64,000 bases of DNA, taken from contig NZ_FCOF02000007.1 in the NCBI RefSeq assembly GCF_001544755.2, forward strand, positions 124,001 through 188,000, given 5' to 3'. Positions 47,916 through 56,749 of this stretch are shown piece after piece; the first letter of the stretch is position 1; every line of letters begins with the position of its first letter. The notes under the pieces were generated by a model. It did no database searches. It was not told where the DNA came from and worked only from the letters and a program-made list of their open reading frames with translations. The DNA is from Caballeronia catudaia (GTDB lineage Bacteria > Pseudomonadota > Gammaproteobacteria > Burkholderiales > Burkholderiaceae). The translations under genes were made by a program, and so were the position numbers.

Positions 47916-48664
47916 GCGTGCTTCCCCGCTGTGCCCCCGATCACTTGCAGCCAGTCGAGCAACAGTTCCACCGACTCGATGCGCGCCCGCGCGACCGTAT
48001 CGCCGGGACCGATTTTCACCGAAAGTCCATCGAACTCGTTGACGACGGCGAAGCCTTTTTCGTCGGTGAGATCGTCGCCGATGAACACGGGCTTGCGCCC
48101 CGTGAACGGCGGCTCGGCCATGTAGGCGCGCACCGCGCGTCCCTTGTCGACGTCCTTCGGCTTGATCTCGTAGACCATCTTGCCCGGCTGGAGAACGTAC
48201 GCGTCGGCATAGTCGGCGACGAGCTTTTCGGTCGCCACGCGCGCGGCCGGTTCACGATCTGGCGCGTTTCGGTAGTGCAGCGCGAGCGCCGCGCCCTTGA
48301 TTTCGAGCAGCATGCCGGGATTCGCGCTGACGACCTTCTCGAGCGCGTGCTCCATGCGCAGCAGCCGCTCGTCGTTGAAGCCGATGCGCTGCACGTCGCC
48401 GTTGGAATCGCGCCGCTCCGCGCCATGCATGCCCGCGACGGGCAAATCCGCCATCTGCAGAAACGAATCAATGTTGTCGATGCCGCGCCCCGATATGACC
48501 GCGACCGCGCCGTTGGTCGCGCGCCGGAGCGCCGCCAGGATGTCCGGGACCGAGCGCGGAACGAAAATGCCATCGGGCGTGGAAGCGAGTTCGACGAGCG
48601 TGCCGTCGAAATCGAAGAAAAAGGCGGTCTCGGCAAGAGACAGGGAATCGGGAAGAATTTGCAT
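47912..48664 (-). CDS. otsB: trehalose-6-phosphate phosphatase
   Basis: A 250-residue HAD-superfamily phosphatase that converts trehalose-6-phosphate to trehalose. HAD motif I is FFFDFDGTLVELA (nucleophile first Asp), motif II AVISGR, motif III the Lys in GRKPVF/YEIKPKDVDKG, and motif IV GDDLTDEKGF. I chose the ATG before QILPDSLSLA, which matches homologues. It precedes otsA with a 4-base overlap, so the order is otsB-otsA. A 265-bp divergent interval separates it from the Sco1 gene. Confidence 0.94.
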   Translation of the reverse strand: MQILPDSLSLAETAFFFDFDGTLVELASTPDGIFVPRSVPDILAALRRATNGAVAVISGRGIDNIDSFLQMADLPVAGMHGAERRDSNGDVQRIGFNDERLLRMEHALEKVVSANPGMLLEIKGAALALHYRNAPDREPAARVATEKLVADYADAYVLQPGKMVYEIKPKDVDKGRAVRAYMAEPPFTGRKPVFIGDDLTDEKGFAVVNEFDGLSVKIGPGDTVARARIESVELLLDWLQVIGGTAGKHA

Positions 48665-48929
48665 CGATCTTGAGCCTGTGGTTTGCCTGTGATGGGGCGC
48701 GCGCCCGGTTCGGACGACGCAACGCGTGCGCATCTTACCGCGCAACGGCTTTCGATTAGGAAAGGTCTTAGCTTACAGTCTTGGCGACTCGCCCTTTCAG
48801 CGCGCTTGAACCGTGCGGCAAATCGTCTCAAAAATAGTCCGATAGCGACATGATGCGCTGGCGGCGCTGCGAAAGGCGTGTATTTTGAGACACGTATCCG
48901 TATCGAATCATCCTGCAACACGCCTCCCG

Positions 48930-49550
48930 ATGCACGCTTCGTTCCTCGATTTCTTCCGCCGCCCGCTACGCTTCATCGCCCTTTTTGCGCTGTGCGCGCT
49001 CGGCGCCTGCTCGAAGCCGGCAGAGCCGTGGCGCCTGACCGACGTATCGGGCCATCTGCCGGACCTGGATTTTTCCCTCGTCGACGACGGCGGCGCCCAT
49101 GTCACCGGACAATCGTTCGCGGGCCGCACGACGCTCGTCTATTTCGGCTACACGCATTGCCCTGATGTCTGCCCGGAAACGATGGCGCGGCTCATGCAGG
49201 TTTTGCAGCGCGTCGGGCCGGACGCGGACAAGACGCGCATCGTGTTCATCTCCGTCGATCCGGCGCGCGATACGCCCGCGCTCTTGCGCGCCTACGTGCG
49301 CGCGTTCGACGACAAACACGCAGTCGGCCTGACGGGCACGGATCGCGCGATCGAATTGGTCGCACAGCGTTATCGCGTCGCGTATCAGATGGAGAAGCGC
49401 GATGCGAGCGGCGCATACGAAGTCACGCATAGCTCCGCCGTCTATATCTTCGATGCCGCCGGTCATGCGCGCCTGCTCGCGACCGATCACGATTCCATCG
49501 AAGCCATCGCGAGCGATCTGAAGCGCGTGATCCACGCGAAGGACGCCTGA
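48930..49550 (+). CDS. Sco1/SenC-type copper chaperone lipoprotein
   Basis: A 206-residue thioredoxin-fold lipoprotein anchored by Cys27 (lipobox LGAC). It has the copper-binding CPDVC pair (YFGYTHCPDVCPETM) and the conserved distal His in VTHSSAVYI. Sco proteins deliver copper to, or reduce, the CuA site of cytochrome oxidase subunit II. The start was chosen so that a signal peptide follows directly. It is two bases upstream of the CtaG gene, which supports a role in oxidase assembly. Confidence 0.92.
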   Translation: MHASFLDFFRRPLRFIALFALCALGACSKPAEPWRLTDVSGHLPDLDFSLVDDGGAHVTGQSFAGRTTLVYFGYTHCPDVCPETMARLMQVLQRVGPDADKTRIVFISVDPARDTPALLRAYVRAFDDKHAVGLTGTDRAIELVAQRYRVAYQMEKRDASGAYEVTHSSAVYIFDAAGHARLLATDHDSIEAIASDLKRVIHAKDA

Positions 49551-49552
49551 CG

Positions 49553-50491
49553 ATGGGCACGCTTCTGTACTGGCTCGATCCGTGGGAGCCGTCGCCAACG
49601 GTCGTGATCGCCGTGCTCGTCGCCGGGATTCTGTTCGCGCGCGGCGCGCGGCATGCGCGGGTGCCGGTTGGGCGGCGCATCGCTTTCTGGTTCGGTTTGA
49701 CGGCGCTATACGTCGCGCTGCATACGCGCCTCGATTACTTCTTCGAGCACGAGTTCTTCATGCATCGCCTGCAGCATCTCGTGCTGCATCATCTCGGGCC
49801 GTTTCTGATCGCGTTGTCGTATCCCGGCGCGGCGCTGCGCGCGGGCATTCCGTTCGCCTGGCGGCGGCGCTGGCTGCTGCCGGCCATGCAAACACGCGTC
49901 GCGCGCATGTTCTTCGATATCGTCTTCAACCCGGTGATCGCGGTCACGCTGTTCGTCGGGCTGATCTACTTCTGGCTGCTTTCGCCGATCCACTTCAAGG
50001 CGATGCTCGACTACCGGCTCTATCGCGTCATGAACTGGAGCATGGTCATCGACGGCCTGCTGTTCTGGTGGCTGATTCTCGACCCGCGCCCGGCGCCGCC
50101 CGCGCGGCTCGCGCCCGGCCGGCGGACTCTCGTGGTGATCGCCGCGATTCCGCCGCAGATCATCCTCGGCGCGTACATCTTCTTCACGCCGCATGAGTTG
50201 TATCCGATCTATTCGATCTGCGGCCGCGCGTTCACCTGGATCACGCCGATGCGCGATCAGCAGATCGGCGGCCTTCTGCTCTGGATTCCCGGCTCGATGA
50301 TGAGCGTGATCGGCGCGCTGATCGCGCTGCGTCACTGGATGCGGCTGTCGGCACGGTCGCGACTGCGAAAAGAGCGCGAAGCCGAAAAGTCAGCGCGTCA
50401 TGAAGGCAGGCCGGGACGGCGCATCCAGACGTGCGGAATGCCGTCTTCGTCATGCACGCCCGACGACGGCTCGAAGCCGAACGCGCCGTAG
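49553..50491 (+). CDS. CtaG/Caa3-type cytochrome c oxidase assembly factor
   Basis: A 312-residue inner-membrane protein with about seven helices and a His-rich loop HRLQHLVLHHLGP between helices, typical of caa3_CtaG proteins that help insert copper into cytochrome oxidase. It begins two bases after the Sco1 stop. The last 40 or so residues after the final helix are polar, and their DNA overlaps the convergent ElaA gene by 94 bp, so the natural end may have been extended. Confidence 0.87.
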   Translation: MGTLLYWLDPWEPSPTVVIAVLVAGILFARGARHARVPVGRRIAFWFGLTALYVALHTRLDYFFEHEFFMHRLQHLVLHHLGPFLIALSYPGAALRAGIPFAWRRRWLLPAMQTRVARMFFDIVFNPVIAVTLFVGLIYFWLLSPIHFKAMLDYRLYRVMNWSMVIDGLLFWWLILDPRPAPPARLAPGRRTLVVIAAIPPQIILGAYIFFTPHELYPIYSICGRAFTWITPMRDQQIGGLLLWIPGSMMSVIGALIALRHWMRLSARSRLRKEREAEKSARHEGRPGRRIQTCGMPSSSCTPDDGSKPNAP

Positions 50492-50892
50492 AAGCGCTGC
50501 AGGTGCGCTTGCGCGTGCAGGCTGATCGGCTGATCGGGCCATTGCTCGAGGATGCGCTCGATGGCGCGCTCGAGCATCGCGTTGCCGAGCTTCATGCCGC
50601 GGAAGTTCGCGGTCGTCAGCACGCGGCCGATGCGCACATCCTTCTCGCTTTCGTCCGGACAGCCGGGCAACAACACGCGCAGATAGCCGGCGAGCGCCGG
50701 GCGCTTTTCGCCCTCGCCATAGGCGAAGAGATGCCACGCATCGACGTCGAATCCGTCGATATCGCCATACACGCAATTCTGCTCGACGACGAACACGGCG
50801 CTGCGCGCGGCGAGCATGTCGTAGACCTCGGCGGTCGTCAGGTCGTCGAAGCGCTTCCAGCGCCATTCGAGTTGGGAGAGTCGGTCGGTCAT
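50398..50892 (-). CDS. ElaA-family GNAT N-acetyltransferase
   Basis: A 164-residue acetyl-CoA-dependent acyltransferase. ElaA landmarks: YDMLAARSAVFVVEQNCVY near residue 25, RIGRVLTTANFRGMKLGNAM for CoA binding, and LHAQAHLQRFYGAFGF. The substrate is not known. Its 3' end overlaps the convergent ctaG-like gene by 94 bp. Confidence 0.87.
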   Translation of the reverse strand: MTDRLSQLEWRWKRFDDLTTAEVYDMLAARSAVFVVEQNCVYGDIDGFDVDAWHLFAYGEGEKRPALAGYLRVLLPGCPDESEKDVRIGRVLTTANFRGMKLGNAMLERAIERILEQWPDQPISLHAQAHLQRFYGAFGFEPSSGVHDEDGIPHVWMRRPGLPS

Positions 50893-50974
50893 GGGAGTCG
50901 TGTGCCAGAAGTACGGAGATTATGCCGCTCGGTGAGATGACACGAAATCGTGGGCAAAAACAGCGCGCAAAAAG

Positions 50975-51002
50975 AAAAAGCCCTGACGAATCAGGGCTTT
51001 TT
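50975..51002 (-). terminator. terminator after tRNA-Cys
   Basis: On the minus strand AAAAAGCCCTGA-type arms (AAGCCCTGA/TCAGGGCTT) with a 4-nt loop are followed by T and A/T-rich sequence. It is nearly symmetric, so it works in both directions. Confidence 0.85.
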
Positions 51003-51005
51003 ACT

Positions 51006-51079
51006 TGGAGGCGCGGACCGGAGTCGAACCGGTCTAAACGGCTTTGCAGGCCGCTGCATAACCGCTTTGCTACCGCGCC
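51006..51079 (-). tRNA. tRNA-Cys (anticodon GCA)
   Basis: Acceptor GGCGCGG/CCGCGCC, anticodon loop CTGCAAA (GCA), T arm with GGTTCGACTCC, discriminator U and encoded CCA. Last gene of a pgsA-Gly-Gly-Cys series on the minus strand. Confidence 0.97.
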
Positions 51080-51129
51080 GTTATGCGTTCTGATGCGTGC
51101 CGCCGTTCCGACGACAAACTCACCAAACA

Positions 51130-51155
51130 AAAAGGGAAGCTTGGCTTCCCCTTTG
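51130..51155 (-). terminator. hairpin between tRNA-Gly and tRNA-Cys
   Basis: GGGAAGC/GCTTCCC with a 3-nt loop followed on the minus strand by TTTTTG. It may end part of the transcripts before tRNA-Cys or help processing. Confidence 0.65.
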
Positions 51156-51157
51156 AC

Positions 51158-51233
51158 TGGAGCGGGAGACGAGTCTCGAACTCGCGACCTCAACCTTGGC
51201 AAGGTTGCGCTCTACCAACTGAGCTACTCCCGC
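51158..51233 (-). tRNA. tRNA-Gly (anticodon GCC), copy 2
   Basis: Acceptor GCGGGAG/CTCCCGC, D arm GCTCAGTTGGTAGAGC, anticodon loop TTGCCAA, T arm with GAGTTCGAGACTC, discriminator U, encoded CCA. Identical to the copy about 160 bp away. Confidence 0.97.
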
Positions 51234-51319
51234 ATTATCCTGCGACGCTGCTACTGCCGATTTCCGATGCTTCGTTACGCTGAGCCAATGAGCGCCGATC
51301 ACATCGAAAATTTCAAATC

Positions 51320-51395
51320 TGGAGCGGGAGACGAGTCTCGAACTCGCGACCTCAACCTTGGCAAGGTTGCGCTCTACCAACTGAGCTACTCCCGC
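51320..51395 (-). tRNA. tRNA-Gly (anticodon GCC), copy 1
   Basis: Same 76-nt sequence as the other tRNA-Gly, transcribed first in the minus-strand series after pgsA. The 86 bp between the copies are not duplicated, so the repeat is limited to the tRNA. Confidence 0.97.
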
Positions 51396-51561
51396 ATATT
51401 TGCTGCCGGACTCTTCTGCTACTTCGCTTGCTGCGTCGCGCCGTGCATCAGAGAAACGAGATTATGTAGAAGGCAAACAGGGCTGTCAACTGTTTTGTGA
51501 GAGGAATTTGGCGCTGCGTTTTCCCGATTGCGCAACATCTGCGCATGCGCACGCTGCCATG

Positions 51562-52158
51562 TCACAGCATGCCGCCGCGCTCGCGGATCTGCGGCCACGC
51601 GAGCTTCATGTAGTAGAGCATCGACCAGACCGTGAGGAACGCGGCGACATAGATGAGCCACAAGCCCCATACGCGCGCGTCGAGAACCCATTGCGTGCCG
51701 GCGATCCTGAGCGGCCCATAGAACAGCAGCATCGGAATGGCGACCATCTGGCATACGGTCTTGAACTTGCCGAGCTGGTTCACCGCGACACTCTTCGACG
51801 CGCCGATCTGCGCCATCCATTCGCGCAGCGCCGAGATCGTGATCTCCCGCCCGACGATGATCAGCGCGATCACCGCGTTCAGGCGCCCGAGTTGGACGAG
51901 CACGAGCAGCGCGGCGGTGACCATCAGCTTGTCGGCGACCGGGTCGAGGAACGCGCCGAACGACGACGTCTGATCGAGCTTGCGCGCGAGAAAGCCGTCG
52001 AACCAATCGGTGAGTGCGGCGAGCACGAAGATGAGCATGCCGAGCAAATTGCGATGCTCCGGGCTCATCATCATGTCCGGTAAATAGAACACGCCCACGA
52101 CGAGCGGAATCAGCACGATTCGCAGCCACGTCAGGAAGATCGGTAGATTGAACGGCAT
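51562..52158 (-). CDS. pgsA: CDP-diacylglycerol-glycerol-3-phosphate 3-phosphatidyltransferase
   Basis: A 198-residue inner-membrane enzyme that makes phosphatidylglycerophosphate, first step to phosphatidylglycerol and cardiolipin. The CDP-alcohol phosphotransferase motif is complete (DWFDGFLARKLDQ, then GAFLDPVADK). About five membrane helices. The start is the ATG before PFNLPIFLTW. It follows uvrC by about 110 bp and precedes tRNA-Gly, tRNA-Gly and tRNA-Cys, an order close to E. coli uvrC-pgsA-glyW-cysT. Confidence 0.95.
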   Translation of the reverse strand: MPFNLPIFLTWLRIVLIPLVVGVFYLPDMMMSPEHRNLLGMLIFVLAALTDWFDGFLARKLDQTSSFGAFLDPVADKLMVTAALLVLVQLGRLNAVIALIIVGREITISALREWMAQIGASKSVAVNQLGKFKTVCQMVAIPMLLFYGPLRIAGTQWVLDARVWGLWLIYVAAFLTVWSMLYYMKLAWPQIRERGGML

Positions 52159-52267
52159 GGGCGAAAGCGGTTGAGGGACGTGTAAGGAAGCCGCCATTGT
52201 GCCGCGTCGACCCCGCGCTCACAAGGCGCGGGCGAGCGCGGCGCGCCTTCTGGCGGGCCTTTCCTGC

Positions 52268-54442
52268 TCAATGCAACTGACGATAAATCTGCTGCGCGAG
52301 CGCGAGCGAAATGCCTTCGACGCTCGCCAGATCCTCGACGCTCGCCGCCTGCACGCCGCGCAGTCCGCCAAAGCGCGACAAAAGCTTCTGGCGTCGCTTG
52401 GCGCCGACGCCTTCCAGCTCTTCCAGCCGCGAGGTCTGCCTCGCCTTCGCCCGCTTCGCGCGCATCCCGGTGATGGCGAAGCGATGCGCCTCGTCGCGGA
52501 TCTGCGCGACCAGCATCAGCGCCGCGCTTTCCTTGCCGAGTTCGAGCGCGGGCCGGCCGTCGGCGAAGACGAGCGTTTCGAGTCCTACCTTGCGCCCTTC
52601 TCCCTTCGCGACGCCGACCAGCATGCCGTGATCCAGCCCGAGCTCGGAAAACACCTGCCGCGCGATTTCGACCTGGCCCTTGCCGCCGTCGATCAAGACG
52701 ATGTTCGGCAGCGTGCCGCCCGCGGCCACGGCGGTCGCGGCGTCGGGCGTGACGTTGGGATCGGCCGCGTCGTCGGGCTGCAGGGTCGTGGCTTCGTCAT
52801 TCGCGTTCGCGGCGGCCTGCGCGACCATCTTTTCGTAGCGGCGCGTCAGCACCTGGCGCATCGCGGCGTAGTCATCGCCGGGCGTGATGCCGGCGATGTT
52901 GTAGCGCCGGTATTCGCCCGATTGCATCTTGTGATGGTGATACACGACGCACGATGCCTGCGTCGCCTCGCCCATCGTATGACTGATATCGAAGCACTCG
53001 ATGCGCAGCGTCGCGAGGTCGTCCATCTCCATGCCGAGCGTGTCCGCGAGCGAGCGCGTGCGTGCCTGCTGCGAGCCTTGCTCCGACAAAAGACGCGCGA
53101 GTGCGAGCTTCGCATTGTTTTCGGCCATCGACAGCCACGCGCGCTTCTGCCCCTGCGGCTGGCGCAGCAGCGTCACCCTGTGTCCCGCCTGCTCGATCAG
53201 TAGCTCGACGAGCTGGCGGCTCGACGGCGCATGGCTCACGACGAGCACCGGCGGGACGCGATTGCCGATGTAGTGCTGCGCCATGAACGCTTCGAGCACT
53301 TCGGATTCGAGCGCGCCTTCGCGGAGCGTGGCTTCGCTTTCGTCTGATGCGTCCGCGGAATCCGCCGCGTCTGGTTCGGCATCGTCTTCGAAGGGCTGCT
53401 CACTCGCTTCGATCTCCGGCGCCGGCACATCGACGAGCGCGCCCGGCGCCGCTTCGACGATTTCGTCGTCGTCGAGACCTTCATCGTCTTCATCGCCGAG
53501 GGCCATCGCGCTTTCGACGTGCGCCGGGAAATACGCCTTGTCGCCCAGATGCCGGCCGCCGCGCACCATCGCGAGATTCACGCAGATCTTGCCGCCGAGC
53601 GCGACGACCGCGAGGATATCGACGTCGCTCTCGCCGCCCACTTCGATCGCCTGCTGATGCAGCACGGTCGCGAGCGAGCTCATCTGATTGCGCACGGCCG
53701 CGGCCTGCTCGAACTTCAGATCGGCGGCGAACGCGTGCATCTTCTGCTCGAGCTCCTTCATCACTTCGCCCTGACGTCCGAGCAGAAAGCGCGATGCGTT
53801 CGACACATCGCGCGCGTAATCTTCCTCGCTGATCAGGCCAGTGCACGGCGCGGTGCAGCGTCCGATCTGATGCAGCAGACACGGCCGCGTGCGGTTGCTG
53901 AACACCGAATCCTCACACGTGCGCAACTGGAACACGCGCTGCAGGATCTGGATGCTCTCGCGCACCGCCCACGCGCTCGGGAACGGGCCGAAGTACTGGT
54001 TCTTCTTGTCGACCGCGCCGCGGTAATACGCCATGCGCGGAAACTTGTGGCCGGTGAGCTTGAGCAGCGGATACGACTTGTCGTCGCGAAAGAGAATGTT
54101 GTAGCGCGGCGCGAGCGCCTTGATCAGATTGTTTTCGAGCAGCAGCGCTTCAGCTTCCGAGCGCGTGACGGTCGTCTCGATCTTGCGGATGCGCGTGACC
54201 ATCATCGCGATGCGCGGCGAATGCAGCGTCTTCGTGAAGTAGCTCGACACGCGCTTCTTCAGATTGCGCGCCTTGCCGACGTAGAGCACGTTGCCCTCGC
54301 CGTCGTAATAGCGGTACACGCCGGGCAGATGCGGCAGTTGCGCGAGCGTCTTTTTCGGATCGAAGTCCGCGGGTTCCGGATCGGACGGCTTGTCCGCCTT
54401 ACGCGGATCGGAAGCGGGTTCGTGTGCGGCGGAATCAGTCAT
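52268..54442 (-). CDS. uvrC: excinuclease ABC subunit C
   Basis: A 724-residue nuclease that makes both incisions in nucleotide excision repair. N-terminal GIY-YIG domain ([20 protein letters not shown], about residue 36), UVR motif contacting UvrB ([20 protein letters not shown]), RNase H-like endonuclease domain ([20 protein letters not shown]) and C-terminal tandem helix-hairpin-helix. It is over 100 residues longer than E. coli UvrC because of a very acidic Asp/Glu/Ala insert at about residues 310-370 between the UVR region and the nuclease domain, plus a short acidic N-terminus. Confidence 0.95.
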   Translation of the reverse strand: MTDSAAHEPASDPRKADKPSDPEPADFDPKKTLAQLPHLPGVYRYYDGEGNVLYVGKARNLKKRVSSYFTKTLHSPRIAMMVTRIRKIETTVTRSEAEALLLENNLIKALAPRYNILFRDDKSYPLLKLTGHKFPRMAYYRGAVDKKNQYFGPFPSAWAVRESIQILQRVFQLRTCEDSVFSNRTRPCLLHQIGRCTAPCTGLISEEDYARDVSNASRFLLGRQGEVMKELEQKMHAFAADLKFEQAAAVRNQMSSLATVLHQQAIEVGGESDVDILAVVALGGKICVNLAMVRGGRHLGDKAYFPAHVESAMALGDEDDEGLDDDEIVEAAPGALVDVPAPEIEASEQPFEDDAEPDAADSADASDESEATLREGALESEVLEAFMAQHYIGNRVPPVLVVSHAPSSRQLVELLIEQAGHRVTLLRQPQGQKRAWLSMAENNAKLALARLLSEQGSQQARTRSLADTLGMEMDDLATLRIECFDISHTMGEATQASCVVYHHHKMQSGEYRRYNIAGITPGDDYAAMRQVLTRRYEKMVAQAAANANDEATTLQPDDAADPNVTPDAATAVAAGGTLPNIVLIDGGKGQVEIARQVFSELGLDHGMLVGVAKGEGRKVGLETLVFADGRPALELGKESAALMLVAQIRDEAHRFAITGMRAKRAKARQTSRLEELEGVGAKRRQKLLSRFGGLRGVQAASVEDLASVEGISLALAQQIYRQLH

Positions 54443-54554
54443 GCAGCGAAGTCGCGAGGATGCGGGGACGGCACGGGCGGACGAGCCTACGCCGCGCCGC
54501 GGGCGGTATCTTAGAATCGCCAGTTTAGAACATTACGCCGCGCGCCTTCGTCCC

Positions 54555-55721
54555 ATGACTTCGCATCCCGACGCCACGAAAGCCCCAGAACTCGCCTGCG
54601 ACATCTTCTGCGCGGTGGTCGACAACTTCGGCGACATCGGCGTGTGCTGGCGCCTCGCGCGGCAATTGAGCGCCGAACATGGCTGGCGCGTGCGGCTTTT
54701 CGTCGACGATCTGACCGTGTTTCATGCGCTCTGCCCGGAAGTCGACGCGACGCTCGATCGACAGCAGGCCCAGGGCATCGTCATCGAGCACTGGCGCGAG
54801 CCGGCGCACGCGGGCGACACGCTCGCCATCGCCGATGTCGTGATCGAAGCGTTCGCGTGCGAGCTGCCGCATGCGTATATCGCCGCGATGGCGCGCCGCG
54901 CGCCGAAGCCCGTGTGGATCAACCTCGAATATCTGAGCGGCGAGGACTGGGTCGCCGATTTCCACATGCGGCCGTCCCCGCACCCGCGTTATCCGCTCGA
55001 CAAGAGCTTCTTCTTTCCGGGACTCGGCGAGGGTACGGGCGGCGTGCTGAAGGAACGCGATCTCGATGCGCGGCGCGCGCGCTTCGATGCGGCGGCGTGG
55101 TGGAAGGAGCGCGTCGGTATCGAACGGCCCGGCGCCGGCGCGACGGTCGTATCGCTGTTCGCCTATGAAAACCCAGCCGTCGATGCGCTCCTTGCTCAAT
55201 GGCGCGACGGCGCCGCGCCGATCGTCCTGCTCGTTCCGGAAGGCCGCATTTCGGGCGCGCTCGCCCGCTTTTTCGACGTGCCGAAGTTCGCCGCCGGTGT
55301 AACGGCGCGCGCGGGCGCGCTGGAAGCCCATGCGCTCGGCTTCGTCGAGCAACCGCGTTTCGACGAACTGCTCTGGGCCGCCGACATCAATTTCGTGCGC
55401 GGCGAAGATTCCTTCGTGCGCGCGCAATGGGCGAGAAAGCCGTTCATCTGGCACATCTATCCGCAAGCCGATGATGCCCATCTGCCGAAGCTCGACGCCG
55501 CGCTCGCGCACTACACGGGCGCGCTCGATCCGACCGCGCGGAATGCGGTCTCGCGCTTTTGGCATGCATGGAACGGCGCGGGCGTGCCGGACTGGCCCGA
55601 TTTCTGGCGGCACCGCGCGGCGCTCGACGCACGCGCCGCGCGCTGGGCCGACGAACTCGCCGGCATCGGCGATCTGGCGGGCAATCTTGTCGCGCACGTC
55701 GCCGCGCGCCGGGTCGGATGA
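54555..55721 (+). CDS. earP: EF-P arginine rhamnosyltransferase EarP
   Basis: A 388-residue GT-B-fold enzyme that attaches rhamnose from dTDP-rhamnose to the loop arginine of EF-P, activating it to rescue ribosomes at polyproline. The N-terminal signature CDIFCAVVDNFGDIGVCWRL holds the expected catalytic Asp pair; the C-terminal nucleotide-sugar site contains NFVRGEDSFVRAQWA. I used the ATG giving MTSHPDATK. It is 206 bp upstream of efp, the typical arrangement, and divergent from uvrC. Confidence 0.94.
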   Translation: MTSHPDATKAPELACDIFCAVVDNFGDIGVCWRLARQLSAEHGWRVRLFVDDLTVFHALCPEVDATLDRQQAQGIVIEHWREPAHAGDTLAIADVVIEAFACELPHAYIAAMARRAPKPVWINLEYLSGEDWVADFHMRPSPHPRYPLDKSFFFPGLGEGTGGVLKERDLDARRARFDAAAWWKERVGIERPGAGATVVSLFAYENPAVDALLAQWRDGAAPIVLLVPEGRISGALARFFDVPKFAAGVTARAGALEAHALGFVEQPRFDELLWAADINFVRGEDSFVRAQWARKPFIWHIYPQADDAHLPKLDAALAHYTGALDPTARNAVSRFWHAWNGAGVPDWPDFWRHRAALDARAARWADELAGIGDLAGNLVAHVAARRVG

Positions 55722-55756
55722 ATCGCGCGCCGCCCTTTCCTGCCCGGTCATACGAC

Positions 55757-55786
55757 TGGCCAAATAAGCAAAAACTCAGTTAAAAT
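55757..55786 (+). promoter_or_regulatory. candidate promoter of efp
   Basis: TGGCCA (4 of 6) and TAAAAT (5 of 6) are 18 bp apart, giving a leader of about 130 nt. The surrounding 40 bp are unusually AT-rich for this genome. Confidence 0.5.
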
Positions 55787-55927
55787 AAGCGGTTATCCGA
55801 GGAATCGGGCGGCGCGAAGAATCGAGTGCACGAGCGCGTGCAGCCCGGACGGCCAGAATGCACATTCCTCGTTTGCAATTCATTTCAGGCATTCCAGCCA
55901 AAATCCATTCGTACAGGACCCAGTTTT

Positions 55928-56485
55928 ATGAAGACCGCACAAGAACTCCGCGTCGGCAACGTCGTCATGATCGGCAGCGATGCCATGGTCGTGCAGCGCG
56001 CCGAGTACAACAAGTCGGGCCGCAACGCCGCCGTCGTCAAGATGAAGTTCAAAAACCTGCTGACGAACGCCGGCATGGAGACCGTGTACAAGGCGGACGA
56101 CAAGTTCGACGTCGTCGTGCTCGACCGCAAGGAAGTCTCGTACTCGTACTTCGCAGACCCGATGTATGTCTTCATGGACGCCGACTACAACCAGTTCGAA
56201 GTCGAAGCCGAAATGATGGGCGACGCGCTCAACTACCTCGAAGACGGCATGGCGTGCGAAGTCGTGTTCTACAACGAGAAGGCCATCTCGGTCGAACTGC
56301 CGACCACGCTGGTTCGCGAAATCGTCTACACGGAACCGGCCGTCAAGGGTGACACGTCGTCGGGCAAGGTGCTGAAGACTGCGAAGCTGAACACCGGTTT
56401 CGAACTGCAAGTGCCGCTCTTCTGCAACATCGGCGACAAGATCGAAATCGACACCCGCACGAACGAATATCGCAGCCGCGCGTAA
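55928..56485 (+). CDS. efp: translation elongation factor P
   Basis: A 185-residue three-domain beta-barrel protein that binds between the ribosomal P and E sites and relieves stalls at consecutive prolines. The modified loop reads [12 protein letters not shown] with arginine at position 32, matching EarP-type EF-P (E. coli has Lys34 in this place). No lysine-modifying EpmA/EpmB is needed. The start is the ATG before [10 protein letters not shown]; the longer upstream frame is leader. Confidence 0.97.
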   Translation: MKTAQELRVGNVVMIGSDAMVVQRAEYNKSGRNAAVVKMKFKNLLTNAGMETVYKADDKFDVVVLDRKEVSYSYFADPMYVFMDADYNQFEVEAEMMGDALNYLEDGMACEVVFYNEKAISVELPTTLVREIVYTEPAVKGDTSSGKVLKTAKLNTGFELQVPLFCNIGDKIEIDTRTNEYRSRA

Positions 56486-56549
56486 TCCAGCCGCGACTCA
56501 GTCGTAAGCCAGGCGTCCGATGTAACGGACCGCCGCCCGGCTTCAAGAA

Positions 56550-56576
56550 AAGCGCCCCTTCGCGGGCGCTTTTTCT
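56550..56576 (+). terminator. efp intrinsic terminator
   Basis: AGCGCCC and GGGCGCT arms with a 6-nt loop, followed by TTTTCTTTT, about 65 bases after the efp stop. Confidence 0.9.
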
Positions 56577-56703
56577 TTTGCATGAATTTTTTGACAATTT
56601 CAGGCAAACTTTACCGGTTTCATCCCGTTGGTTTTCGGTGCCAATCGACCGATGGATTCGCGTCCGGACCGCGCGGACCGTTCTGATCGGAAAAATTAAC
56701 TGG

Positions 56704-56718
56704 TGGCACGATTTCTGC
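56704..56718 (+). promoter_or_regulatory. sigma-54 promoter upstream of the BON lipoprotein gene
   Basis: TGGCACG-ATTT-CTGC matches the -24/-12 consensus TGGCACG-N4-TTGC at ten of eleven fixed positions, with exactly ten bases between GG and GC. Transcription would start near 56730, 20 bases before the ATG, leaving room for GGAA at 56741. Confidence 0.65.
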
Positions 56719-56749
56719 TCTTCATGCAGATCAAGTTTTCGGAACCGAC

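Noticed and set aside
46596-48125. 509-codon plus-strand frame opposite otsA/otsB
   Set aside because: Shadow frame; otsA and otsB have complete catalytic motifs on the minus strand.
51158-51395. Repeat element or mini-transposon
   Set aside because: The duplicated 76 bp are exactly a tRNA-Gly gene; flanks are not repeated and there are no terminal inverted repeats.
56591-56619. TTGACA as a sigma-70 -35 for the BON gene
   Set aside because: No -10-like hexamer at 16-18 bp (sequence there is CCGGTT); the sigma-54 site is a better explanation.
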